A stretch of DNA of 64,000 bases from Macquaria australasica. Taxonomy: Eukaryota > Chordata > Actinopteri > Centrarchiformes > Percichthyidae. Every line of letters starts with the position of its first letter. Within the stretch, counting starts at the first letter, position 1. Under the pieces are notes generated by a model. It was not told where the DNA came from and ran no database searches. It was given only the letters and a program-made list of their open reading frames with translations. The DNA is taken from contig SEMN01000132.1 in NCBI GenBank assembly GCA_005408345.1, positions 372,001 through 436,000 on the forward strand, written 5' to 3'. This document shows, piece by piece, positions 22,624 to 34,500 of this stretch. The position numbers were made by a program, and so were the translations under genes.

Positions 22624-23526
22624 ATGTATAACATGATGGAAACCGAGCTCAAGACCCCGCTCCCGCAGTCCAACTCGGGCTCGGCGCCGGGCGCAAAGAA
22701 CAACAGTGTCAGCGACCAGGAGCGGGTGAAGCGGCCGATGAACGCGTTCATGGTCTGGTCCCGGGGGCAGCGGAGGAAGATGGCACAGGAAAATCCCAAA
22801 ATGCACAACTCTGAAATCAGCAAGCGGCTTGGTGCTGACTGGAAACTTCTGACCGACGCTGAAAAGAGGCCATTCATCGACGAGGCCAAGCGTCTACGCG
22901 CTATGCACATGAAGGAGCATCCGGATTATAAATACCGTCCCCGCAGAAAGACCAAGACCTTGCTCAAGAAAGACAAGTATTCTTTGCCCGGGGGACTGTT
23001 GGCGCCAGGAGCCAACGCCGTCAACAACTCGGTGTCGGTGGGGCAGCGGATGGACGGTTACGCGCACATGAACGGGTGGACAAACAGTGCGTACTCCCTC
23101 ATGCAGGACCAGTTGGCCTACCCTCAGCATCACAGCATGAACAGCCCCCAGATTCAGCAGATGCACCGATACGAGATGGCAGGTCTCCAGTACCCGATGA
23201 TGTCCTCGGCGCAGACCTACATGAACGCGGCTTCCACGTACAGCATGTCTCCAGCGTACACGCAGCAGACCACCAGCGCCATGGGACTCAGCTCCATGGC
23301 GTCCGTGTGCAAGACCGAGCCGAGCTCACCGCCGCCGGCCATCACGTCCCACTCTCAGCGGGCGTGTTTGGGGGACCTGAGGGATATGATAAGCATGTAC
23401 CTGCCTCCCGGCGGGGACAGCGCAGAGCATTCCTCCCTGCAGAGCAGCCGGTTACACAGCGTCCATCCGCACTATCAGACCGCAGGGACTGGCGTCAATG
23501 GGACTCTACCTCTCACCCACATCTGA
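22624..23526 (+). CDS. sox3: SoxB1 HMG-box transcription factor Sox3
   Basis: This intronless gene encodes 300 residues, a nuclear DNA-binding regulator of neural progenitor identity and early ectoderm/placode development. The start MYNMMETELK is the conserved SoxB1 N-terminus; its ATG context is weak (T at -3), while Met5 has a better context. The HMG box spans about residues 34-109 (RVKRPMNAFMVWS to RPRRK), with basic clusters at both ends as nuclear localisation signals. The group B block KKDKYSLPGGLLAPGAN (115-131) follows. The Ser/Pro/Tyr/Met-rich transactivation region contains K230 in CKTE, a possible SUMO acceptor, and ends GVNGTLPLTHI. The VNNSVSVGQRM and SHSQRACLGDLRDMISMYLPPGGDS segments favour Sox3 over Sox2. 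Length matches teleost Sox3; mammalian SOX3 is longer because of alanine- and glycine-rich insertions absent here. Confident on family and paralogue. Confidence 0.97.
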   Translation: MYNMMETELKTPLPQSNSGSAPGAKNNSVSDQERVKRPMNAFMVWSRGQRRKMAQENPKMHNSEISKRLGADWKLLTDAEKRPFIDEAKRLRAMHMKEHPDYKYRPRRKTKTLLKKDKYSLPGGLLAPGANAVNNSVSVGQRMDGYAHMNGWTNSAYSLMQDQLAYPQHHSMNSPQIQQMHRYEMAGLQYPMMSSAQTYMNAASTYSMSPAYTQQTTSAMGLSSMASVCKTEPSSPPPAITSHSQRACLGDLRDMISMYLPPGGDSAEHSSLQSSRLHSVHPHYQTAGTGVNGTLPLTHI

Positions 23527-24265
23527 GAGCAACAGAAAGAAAAGACTTCAAACTTTAAAAAAAAAAAGTACTTCGGATACTTGAACTTTTGGTTGCTAAA
23601 GAAACAACCTTCAACAGTTTTGTTCAAAAACAATTTTATCTCAATATCCTTTGAATTTGAGTCCATTTTAAATGAATTTTTAAATGGACCGCAACTGAAC
23701 GTTTGAGCCCATCAGAGTAAATTGCATTGCAAAGAGGCTTTTTATCGCAAGTATAAGCAATCAACTTATGTAGAAGAGTTGGACTTCTATATTTTAATTA
23801 ATGCCATATTTTCTCTCTATGAAAAGGCTTGTGGCCTCATTAAGAGAGGCTGGTGTGTTTCAGAAAAGCTGGATGGAAAGTTGGTTCATAAATGTTTACA
23901 CTTAATTTGTAGAATGTCAGTTGTCTCGACTGTGTCCAAATTTTGTAGTCTCTCTCTTTTTTCCCCTCCCCCTCATGACCTAGGTTGAAATGAAATGTTA
24001 AGACTGTGCGGGTCGCAAACGCAAGTTTTATTTATAGTATGATGTTTTTTTTTTTCTTTTTAGCTTGTGAACCCGATGTTTTGTCACGTGATAAATGTTC
24101 AAATTTGTTTTTGTAAATTGTTATTTGTTATTTTCTGTGATGGTTTTGACAGTGTCATGTTTACTCATTATCCTGAACGAAAAGGTTTATTTAAACTGAC
24201 GTTTCTATATATTTTAAGACCATCCTCTATTCTTAAATGCTGAATAAATTTGTACGAAACTTGAT
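23527..24265 (+). other. sox3: sox3 3' UTR and poly(A) signal
   Basis: The AT-rich region after the stop ends with AATAAA at 24243-24248, followed by a TG-rich downstream region (24265-24290), a normal cleavage context. This predicts a 3' UTR of about 740 bp. It contains ATTTA-type words (for example TTTATTTATAG near 24029) that could affect mRNA stability. Confidence 0.65.
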
Positions 24266-27200
24266 TTGTGACTCTGTCTCTTGTGTGTAATATGAGGTTT
24301 GGGAATATGACTTTGGTTGTTTTAAGAATCTCTGGAGTGCAGGTTGTATCCCAAGGGAGCATAACATTTAAAAATTATTTTATAGGGGATGTGTAAAGAT
24401 CTTAAAGCACATCGAATGACCATCTGCTATTTTTACAATGATAATCTAGGAACAGTGACATTTTCACTTTAGTAACACATTTATCTAAGATTTTTCTTAA
24501 ATAATTTCGTCTTTCAGTTCCTTTACAAACCTTTTTAAGAATAGTGAAATAATTATTTGTTTTCCTGGACTTCAAAAAATATGTCTATCATTTTAAACAT
24601 TCCCTTAAAATGAAGAATATTATTCTTGGGCCTTTTGAATTTCTATCTGATATTTCTGGTAAACATTTCTTTTTACAGGCTCATTAGTTTTGGAGTTGAC
24701 TTTAGTTGAAAATTATGGTAGTTTTCATCTTTTTTTCCCTTTTGAATTAGTTTTTTAAATGGTTTGAGAAAAGAAACTGTATCACTGCATGAGTATTGAC
24801 TTGGTGAAGACAGACTATAAGTATTAAATTCCACACTTGTCATCACTTTGTCGCCTCAGTCACTTTGAATGTTTTTCACATTTTATCACAAGAATTCAGT
24901 TAAAGTTTTTCTGCTTTTTCAAAAATGAATTTAAAAATCAAAATAACAAACAAACAAACAAAAAAACATGGCATGAGCGTCAAATCATTTCACATTTAAA
25001 AGTGGTGTAAACTTCAAAAATGTTTTATAAAATGTCTAAATATACCCCATAAAACGCAAGTGATGCCGTCTGAAACCTGTTTGTTTATTATTTTTTTTTT
25101 TTAGGTTTTGTAAATTTAGTGCTGATGTGCCAAAGTATATATAATTTGTGACTTTCTGTTTGGTATAGAAAATAATGTAATAAATGACTTTAACAAATCA
25201 AATTAAGTATTTCAATGAGTAATTTGCATGTTGACAAGGCATTTTCTCATTTAGCTTTTCATATAATTTCTGATGTCTACAGAGAAACTTCTGTTCATTT
25301 ACATTTGGTAATGTTTTGAAATTTCTGGGCTCTGCGGCGATCTGTCCACCTCCAAATTTCGTGATGACTTGTGTAACTAAAATCTATATAGTGGATTTTT
25401 TATTTTCACATTGTACTGTTATTGCATCCCATTCATAAACATACCCTCCCTCACTGCACTCACTGTGGCTGACACTCTTAATAATGCAAAGGTGTGTGGA
25501 AGAATGGACCGGCAGTTTTCCTTTAGCTTAAATAAGCTCAGGCCACCAAGAGGGCCGAAGCAGTGGCGGTCCTGCTGGCCTTCCCACACTCCCTGTAGGA
25601 CTTGATCCACAGCTCAGCACAGCGGCCTGGATTAGCCCCACGCACCTTTGTGGAGGGAAAGATTATCCAGACCTCCCTGCATTCACTGACGGGGTCTAAA
25701 GTCATTCTAGCGTGCCAGCAGCCACCCATCACCTAATCACACTTTCCAACTCATTTTTTTGTAATTAAGCAGCTTTTCTCTTCCTGCTCCTTGGTGTCAG
25801 TGGTGTTTGCTGTGGGCTGGACAGAGTGATGGTTTTTAGTTATTTATCAAACTCGGAAAATGGTGTAACCTCAGGATGGTTTTCACCTGCACAACTCCTT
25901 TGATAAATACACCAAGTACACCAAGTTGTGAGTTAACTTTCAACCAAAACATTGAGTTTTCTGCTTAACTACAAAAGTTTGAACATGTCAGTGTAGTGAA
26001 ATATAAGTTACAGTTTCTGTTAGTAAAGCTCAGTTCTCTGTAAAAGACTGGCACGGACATTTCATGCCTAATGATAATTTAGGAGTGAAAATCTATGTTT
26101 GGGGAAAGGTGTGTGGCTGGACCGTGCACGGCTATTGATTGTGTTTGAATGTTCTGGCAGTGAGGCCATCCGAGTTGGGCTCCCCACCACCCCCATCCCC
26201 CCCTCGCTCTCCCCCTGCTGAGCGCCCGGAGGGCCTCTCTCCCCTGTCATGTGGAGCTCTGTGCCCACTCAGCAAGTGCAGGCATATCCCACTTCCATCT
26301 GCCTATGACCTCACAGCCCCTGTTTGTTTAACCCCCTCTCCAAAAACTAACCTAATTATAGCTCTGTAGAACATGGATTCAGCGGATTCCCAGTGGATTC
26401 TGCCACTGTGTGTCTGTGTGCACCTATGTATGTGTGCAGCGCATGCAAGGCTCCGGCTTAACAGCGGCACTGCTCTGGGCTGTGTTTCAGTCGATCCTGT
26501 TTTTCACATGTGTCTCTCCTCTTATTATGTCAGAACATGCCCTTCCAGTTGCATGTCTTGTGGGAGTATAAATGAACAAGGTGGTAAAAGCAATAGGAGT
26601 ATGTTTTGAGTGCCTCTTTTTACGTCAGAATGATGAGTGGAAAACTCATTACCCAAATCTGGTTGACAGACTGACGTAGGTGACATCACTAACTCGCCTG
26701 TTCGACTGGCTGGGCAACTTCCAGCAGGAACACACCTAAACATACTGTACTCTCAACATTTCATGTAATCTCAGACTCAAATCTGGAACCTCCTCTGATG
26801 CACGAATCAGACATCACATAACAACATAGTTTGAGCGTAACAGATGAATGGATGAGTGCGGCTAGGGACTGCACCTATAACAGAGTCAGACTGTATTGAT
26901 TTGCTGTGGCTGGGATCTCCAGGAGGTCCCTTTGAGCTGAGCCTGGAGGGGCCTAGAATGGCCTGTCCAGCTTGGTCAGGCCTGTCCAGTGGGTGGGACT
27001 CGTGTGAGGTACTGAGATTGACAGCAGAGCGGTGTGTGAGTGTGTGGAGGTGCGGGGGTTGGGGGTGGGGGTTAATCTCCCTGAACTGGGGCAGATGTTG
27101 TTAACGAGCTCCTCTCAGGTCGACTCCCTGCGTGGGAAAATGGCATCAAATCCTCCTGGGGTCAGGGCTTTTGGGCTGACCCACTGAGAGCCATCCCTCT

Positions 27201-28923
27201 CCACTGCACCATCCTCTCAATCCCCTCTCCATTCACTCACCCACTCACTCACTCATTCACTGACAAGCACTCACCAGAGACACTAGAAAATCACATTTGA
27301 CCATTTTCATACCTCTCCTCTTTTAAGTTCATCCCCAGTGTTCAGCTCCTTGCCTGAACTTATGTGAGCACCAACGGGCTTGTTCCATGATGAAATGGCT
27401 CATTAATGATAGCTGTGGTTGGATCGCCATGCCTTACACAACCACAAGGAATGCTGAGTGGGAAATGCTTCAAAGGCAAGCATGCCGCCACTCAAGAAAC
27501 TGCATCCGCCCAGCAGCAAGTTACTTGTGTTTATGTCAGATGAAAGTAAATTGGTTGAATTAAGGGCTTATTAGACCTCCAGGTGCCCTAGCTTCTATAG
27601 GGTCGGGTACGTAAAGAAATTGATTTAGGGTGCAAAATTACATTTGAAGTGAAAAAATAATGATGTCTGATAGGTTTGTTTTTCCTGCATTGTAAAGCTT
27701 TGGCGTTGATCTGATGCAGGAGAAAGATATGTTTGAAACACCTGACACCTGTGTTACAAAGCATGGTGGAAATTAGTCCAAGTCAAACCTTTTAAATTCA
27801 TTCAATCAACCAAAAATCGTGAAATTAATTAGTAAAACTGGGGAGAAGAGACATTTCCAAGCACCGTGGCCATGATGTTGTTCCACCTATGTACGGACTG
27901 TATACACTGCACATATAGGTAGCTGTGATGTGGCGACTTCTCATCAGTCATATCTGGAATGGGCACGTCTCTTTACCATATCATGTCAACATGCCTGCTG
28001 TGGGGTTTATCCTGACTTAGATTTTAATGCGTGGGTCATCCATTAAGGTGTCTGACTCTGAAGGTGTGTTTACTTTGTCCCAGCAGGTGTGTGTGAATAT
28101 GAGACATGTCAAATATGAGACAGGATTACCGCCTCTTTTGTCCCAAACAAAACAAATACAAATCACACGAACAGCTGAAATGGGAGGATTCTTTTTTTTC
28201 ACTGCCCGGGTTGTATGTTTAGAGAGTTTTTCCGACGGGGATCCTTTTGACGTTTTGTTCAACTAAGCACTACTGAGGTTTACTTGAACTTGTTTTTGCT
28301 TGTAATTGTGGTTAGAGGAAGATGTGTAAAACCACACACATGCACATTTATATGAACACATAGCTAAGAGTGAAACTGGATTAAGAGGCCTCTTCCTGAA
28401 TAACCTGTAAGGGCAATTACATACAAACGGTTTGTTTCTCATGTGTGTTTAGGAACGCTCAGGCACCAAGCGAGACTTCTTAGTGTGCAAAAGTGTGTCT
28501 GCTGCAGATGGTCCCTTTCTGTAGCACACATCACTTTGTCTATGAACACTGGAGCATGTAGCGTTGCTTTTAATTTGCCAAACTAGAGTTCTGACTGCAC
28601 TTCTGACCTGTCTTGGAAGCATAGAAAAATAGGGCCAAGTGTATGTGTGCTGATGTATATACTATGCCTAGGGACAGCGAAGTGAGTGCTGCAAGACAAT
28701 GCAGAGTCTGGGGGATAAGGACTTAAGGGGGTGACAAGGGGGAAGATTAGGCCTCTCATCTAGGCCACAGATATTGATTAGTGTTTGCGGAGGACAGTGA
28801 GAGGGGACACAGATTGACAGATACACAATGGTGGTGTGACGACTCTGCTCCATCAGAAGCCTTCTGATCATATCGCTATTGTCAGGAGCTGTGTTCATTC
28901 AGTAACCTGTACCCACGTGTGTG

Positions 28924-28942
28924 CCCCCCCCCCCCCCCCCCC
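28924..28942. repeat. Homopolymer C19
   Basis: Nineteen consecutive C. On the minus strand it is a G-run with quadruplex potential. Its length is prone to sequencing error. Confidence 0.9.
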
Positions 28943-29099
28943 TCCATAAACACACACACACACTCCATACACAAAAAACAAAAACACCTGCACATGTTGA
29001 AAAAAGGTTAAAAAAAATGCTCCCAAAATTCGAGCACAGATTTATTTTCCTGGGGGCACTGGTCAGGTTGGGGGCACTTTGTCTTTTAGTGTAGCCCAG

Positions 29100-29102
<3 letters not shown>

Positions 29103-29143
<41 letters not shown>
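29103..29143. repeat. (GT)n microsatellite
   Basis: About 20 uninterrupted GT units, followed by a second GT/GA-rich tract at 29339-29404. Confidence 0.95.
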
Positions 29144-29144
<1 letters not shown>

Positions 29145-30779
29145 TTTATGGGAGTGTAACCCTGGGAACATGGGGGGAGGTGGAACACTAGGCTACGGGT
29201 CAGTCCTGACTGACTCTGTCACTTATTGATTAGTTGCCATGGAGAGTTAGTCAGGCCATCTCTCTTGGAGGTGTGTCCCTGAGGGCCAGCAGCACTGCCC
29301 AGATGAGCCTGTGGAGGCTTTGTCTGCAGGGGGTTAGGGTGTGTGTGTATCTTGCGTACACTGTGTGTGTGTGTGAGTGTGTGTGAGAGAGAGAGAGAGC
29401 GTGTGACCTCGCTAACTCTCACTCACGCTTCCTTCATCCTCATCTCTATTCTCTGTGGTACTTTTTCTTGCACTTTAGGTGCTTTTACATCATTCTCCTG
29501 AGTGGACCAACTCCCAGCTAATCTGCAATATCTAAAATGAATCAATGTTTATGCATACTCCTACTCCCTGGGGTCCTGCTGTAATAATGGGGATTGTAAA
29601 CAAATTGTCCAAACTTATTGAGCTGTGAAATCCCCTTCATAGCCCCTGGATTTGCTTACTCATATGATCCCCTCTCATCTCTCCTCTTGTATTGTCATCA
29701 AACGTTAAGAAGGAGGGGTGGCAGGAGTGGGTGCAGGAGGGAGTTGGATGGACAGGACTCAGTGCTGCCAGAGGTCCACCTGCAGTAGCTGACGACTCCA
29801 CTGACAGCCCAGCAGGGGATGGTGAGGGTGGTGGTCTTCACACCTCTCTGGAATAATTAGGCGGCTTGGGAGTTCAGGTAGGGAACAGGGCAGCATACCA
29901 GTATTTACTTTCAGAAACAAGGTGGAAACTGAGAGATGAAGATTGTTTGGCAACTTATTTTCATAGCTTTTGACATTTTTTTCTGTTAGTTATGATAAAA
30001 TTCTATTCACCAAATAAATTGCTGAGATTGGGGAATGTGGAGACTTTGTGAAAAATAGTCAGATGGGGCTAAAAAGTCAGATAATCATACAAGTTTTAAA
30101 CAAACTCCAAGGTTACCCAGACTTATTTGGAAAGAATAGATGAACGGATGAACGGTAAAATTATTACCCAAACTGTCCTTTGTAAACATCCATCAAAGTT
30201 CACAGACTGAACTCCTGGTTCCATACTACCATACTTACTGCCGTTGTGCGCGACCAGTTTCTCTGTGCAATGGCAGTTTATTACTGTCATTTGGGTGCAT
30301 TCACTTTTGGTTTTCCCTCTAAATATGAACTGATTTAGATAATCTGTTGGCTTGTTTACAACCTGTCTGAACGCCTGAATGCTTGTGTTTCTTGCCCTGT
30401 TGGACTTTGATGTAACAATGTCACCATATTTCCAGATCTCAGCAAATACTTTGGTGAGTACAGTGTTATCGTAACTGATAGAAAAGCTGTGAAAACTGTG
30501 AAAATAAGACCTAAATTGTAAGAAACTTATCCATTAATGCTTCTTCTATTAAAGCATCTATAGCTGGCTGTACATTTTCTTAAAGTTATAAGCATAGTCT
30601 GAGAAAGTAACATTTTCAACTTGATTTTTACTTAAAATTGTAAATTTATAGTCGGCCTGATGCAAAGTTCTTCTCCTTTTAAGAATATGCGCTCAAACTT
30701 CTTAGCCCAAAACTTGACGACGGGCCCCCACTATCCCCCCCTAATATCACACCTTGGATGCATAAACATGCCTGTGCTC

Positions 30780-31500
30780 CACACATCACCCCACCCCGGG
30801 GGGCTGCATGGCTTTAGTGCTGCACTGTGACACCAATCAGGGGAGATGGCGGGCTCCTTTGTCATGCAAACACCAATCGCTTCTTGTCTTATTCAAATGT
30901 CTGCCCTCTCTCTTTCTCCTCTCCCTCACTCTCGCTCAACCCCTACCCCACTTCGCTCCCCTCCCTCACCCCCCCACCCCCGACTTCAGCCCTCTCTCTG
31001 TCTCTCCCTCCTTCTCAAGTCCAAGTAAATCCTCGCTGAGAGAAGAGGGAGCCTCCAGGCCCCGGGGCTGCTGAGGCAGGCCTCTCTCCTGGGGGTCAGC
31101 CTGTGTCTCAGCGCATGGGGCTGTTTCCAGGCCCAACCAAGTCCATTTCATATTCAAATGTTACAATCAGGCCTCTGACCCACAGGGGGCTCTTTATGGC
31201 TGTGGCCCCAGGTCGCAGGGTCAAGATGGTGATTTAATAGCTCAGGCAGAGGAAAGGAGCGGGGGAGCCAAGTGATTTAGGGGATGAATGAGTAATAAAA
31301 AAGCATTTTTCCTAAGTTGTCATGTAAATTTCAATCCGTATTCAATATGAGGCTCCCTCCACACTAGAGGCTTCCTCAATGGCTTTCTAGTGGACTTTAG
31401 TCATTCAAAATTAAGAAAGTCCATTTTCTGCTTTTACTCTTGACTTGTGGTTGGTGTAAACAGTAGCTGATGGTGAAGCGGCCGAGGATTAGGGATGGAG
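30780..31500. promoter_or_regulatory. Candidate conserved non-coding block
   Basis: After a pyrimidine-rich tract (30900-31020) the sequence 31070-31480 is complex and non-repetitive, with words such as CATATTCAAATGTTACAATC, CTTTATGGCTG and GTGATTTAATAGCTCAGGC. Three short + frames at 30808-31074 come from the C/T-rich tract and are not coding. Enhancer function is inferred from composition only. Confidence 0.3.
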
Positions 31501-34500
31501 ATAAGGAGACATTAAAGAGTCATCATGCTTGTATGGTGCCACTGTGTCTCAGATGTCCTCATGCTCTGGAGTGGCCTGTTATTCCTGTCCCCGAGGGTGT
31601 GTTCCCAGCACGGCAGCTCCAGTAACATAGGCAGGTCTATGTGCTTATATATGTATGTGTGACAGAGAGCGAGCTAGACTATTATGCTAGCATGTTCTGT
31701 GTGTATAGAAGGCTACTCACGTGGCTTTTTGTCTACAGGTTGAAGCATGGAGGCACAGACAGCACTCGGTCCCGGCATGCCGAGTTTTAAATGATTTCAG
31801 TTAGTTACAGTTAGGTGTTTCTTCATTGGCATCACGCCTCAATTTGCTCTATCTGTGACTCACATGGTGTGTCCTGTTCAGGCCTCCTCTTAACCTGACT
31901 CGTTTAAACCACAAACAAACCATTCTATCTCGCGGCCTCTTTGATGATGAGGCTAAATCTATTTCTTTTCCCCTATTTTCACACTATCATAATTCTGGTT
32001 TGGATCCCAGTCCTACTGGTGTTAACATTTTCAGCTCAAGAACCACCAAAGAAATGCAGAGTACTGAATGATTTATTTAGAAATAGACACAAATGAAAAT
32101 TATGTTTGTATGTAGAATACAATGTAGATTTAACAAAAGGGTCAACACTCTTAAATATTAGGCCTTTACCTTACGTCTGTCTCAAGCTTTGGAAATAAAA
32201 TCTGCAAATTCAATAACTTCACTTCACTTTCATACTAACGCTTATCCACATCACTGCCCCAAATCATTTTCACTTCCACACTAGTTGTGATAAAAGGAAC
32301 AGTATACCAGTAAAACAAAATCCAATTAACTCTTGTTGTCACCCAGATCACAATATCTTCACCAATATTCAGCTTCCTCAAACCTACGACCCAATTCAAT
32401 TAGAGCTGAAATAGTTAGTCAATTAACTGATTTGACAGAAAATTAATGTCAAATCAATTGACATTGAATTTAGATAATTGATTGAAGTTTTTTAAGCACA
32501 AATGGCTGGTTGCACATAGGAGTCTCTGATCCTAACTGTGCACATCGTGATCTGTGTCCTTTGAATGGTAAATACATATATTTATCATGAGTAATTCTGT
32601 GTCAGAAGGTGAAATGTACAAAGATTTGGTTTAGACTAAATATAATCAGACTATTTTCTTTTGAAAAAGACAACTCTTACCATACTGTTGAAGTCTTCGA
32701 TATTACTAACCCATGAAGCCTCCTGAGACCCATTTTTATCTCTTTTGAGGAATCCCACGTTGATTTTAGCAGAGAAAGGTACTGTACATTTATACTCTGT
32801 TGCTTCCACTAACAGTAACAGAGGCCAGAAGCAGAGGGCAACATGGTGAGATGGGGTTGAGGGGCCACTGCAGGGCAAGGTAGGGCAAGCCTCAGTGGGC
32901 ACAGCTGTAGCTCATAGTCATTACTGCTCCTCTACTTAGAAGAGAAGGGCCGCTCCCGCCACATGGCCACTCTGCCACGCCTGCCCCCTGTCCCCTGCCA
33001 CACACACCCAGGAAGGCCTGGTAGCGCCAGGCGGCACCACTCGCAGTTTGCACTCCTGTCACGTGTGGCAGGGCAGTTGAGCAAAACAGCAGGGTAGGGA
33101 CGGGGCCGTGGTGGAGGCAGGGGTGGGTGTAGAGGTTAAACCAGGGTAGGGGGGCTCTGTTCCTTCCTCTCTTATCTCCCGACTGACCATTCTCTTTCCC
33201 ATCCCCTCCTCCACCCCTTCACCCTCAACACCCCCACCCCCACCCCCCTTCTCTCCCTTTTGTGGCCTGTGCACCTGCAGCCCTTGAGTCTGGGCAATAA
33301 AGCTGAAGGATTTGTCCACTGGAGGTTGGAGGAAAAGTGGGGGAATCATTAAGCATGGGAAATACAAAAGCAACAGGTTCAAACTGTGGTTGTTTGATAT
33401 GGTGCTATGCCATATTCCAAGGTGATGCGCTTGATGTAATGCAGTTTGACATATAAGGAGTGAGTTTAAGCAGATTTGCGTCCAGATTTATACCCTCTTT
33501 GGGTTAGTGTCACTATGAATCAGTTTGATCTGACACATGATCAGCTTTCAACCTCTGGCATGCTTTACTTCCATTAAGGGATTACACGTATGTAAAATAA
33601 CCAAATATCAACTGTTCTATGAAAACCATTTATCTCCAAAAGGTCAACTTTTCGTGATCTAAGAAAAACAATTTTCAGCTTTGTGACAATGCATTGTTAA
33701 AATAATTCAAAGGTTAATAGTAAGTATATAAGTAGTAGGGCGAGTAGGATTTCAAATCACCAAAATTGGATGAAAATTTCACTGGATGAAATGTGAAATG
33801 AACTGCAGTCACAATAATAAGTAAAATCTTATATTAAATCAATACAAAATAAGCTAGTTTTATTCATGGCAAAATACCTTTAAAGGGTGTCTATAGTGAG
33901 TTCAGGAAATCTCACTGAGGCTTTTATTTTCTTAAATCCAATGCATCAATAATTATAATCCAGTTATATAATACAGTACATTATTCTGAAATAGGTCATT
34001 CTGCGTAATGAGCACTTTTAATTTTGAGAGTGCTTCTGTATACTTGGTTTTGTATGGTTGTTTCTCATGCACATCAGACCGTTTACAGTAACTTGAAAAT
34101 ATATTACTGGGATTCGTGACATCACTTGGTTTATTTATTACCTGATTTGTGTGTCCAAAATGAAATACACTGTGATCAAAACTACCAAAACTACCAAACT
34201 GAAATAGTGGTTCAGTGTAACTAGAATGTATAGGTGAAGTAAAATTGTTCTCAGCCTAGTTCTGCAGAGTCTCTGTTCAATTCCCCACCTGTTGTAATGT
34301 TATGTTCAGTCATGTAGAACTTTTCTCTCACCCGTTGCATGCCAGACCCCCCACATTGTAAATCGGCGCAAAGGGAAAAAGATTCAGCTCTTTCAGAGTG
34401 CGACCATGAAGGCAGAGGAAATCACTCTAAACGGTCTTAATTCTGCCATTAGATGAGAGGGAGCGCTGAGGGGATTGGCTGGCCCTATGCTCCATATTCA

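Larger units (their letters stand above)
24266..30780. other. Gene-poor 3' flank of sox3
   Basis: I find no supported exon. 24266-25400 is strongly AT-rich, with an octamer ATTTGCAT at 25222-25229. 25600-25760 and 27360-27600 look like conserved non-coding DNA. 26160-26340 and 27030-27075 are GC/pyrimidine- or purine-skewed. A C19 run lies at 28924-28942 and a (GT)n run at 29103-29143. ORFs of 60-90 codons are scattered on both strands without domains or splice sites. Confidence 0.4.

Noticed and set aside
22266..22910. 214-codon minus-strand ORF over the sox3 start
   Set aside because: It is antisense to sox3 leader and HMG-box coding sequence, with no splice or promoter support.
23076..23558. 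160-codon + frame overlapping sox3
   Set aside because: It is an out-of-frame shadow of the GC-biased Sox3 C-terminal region.
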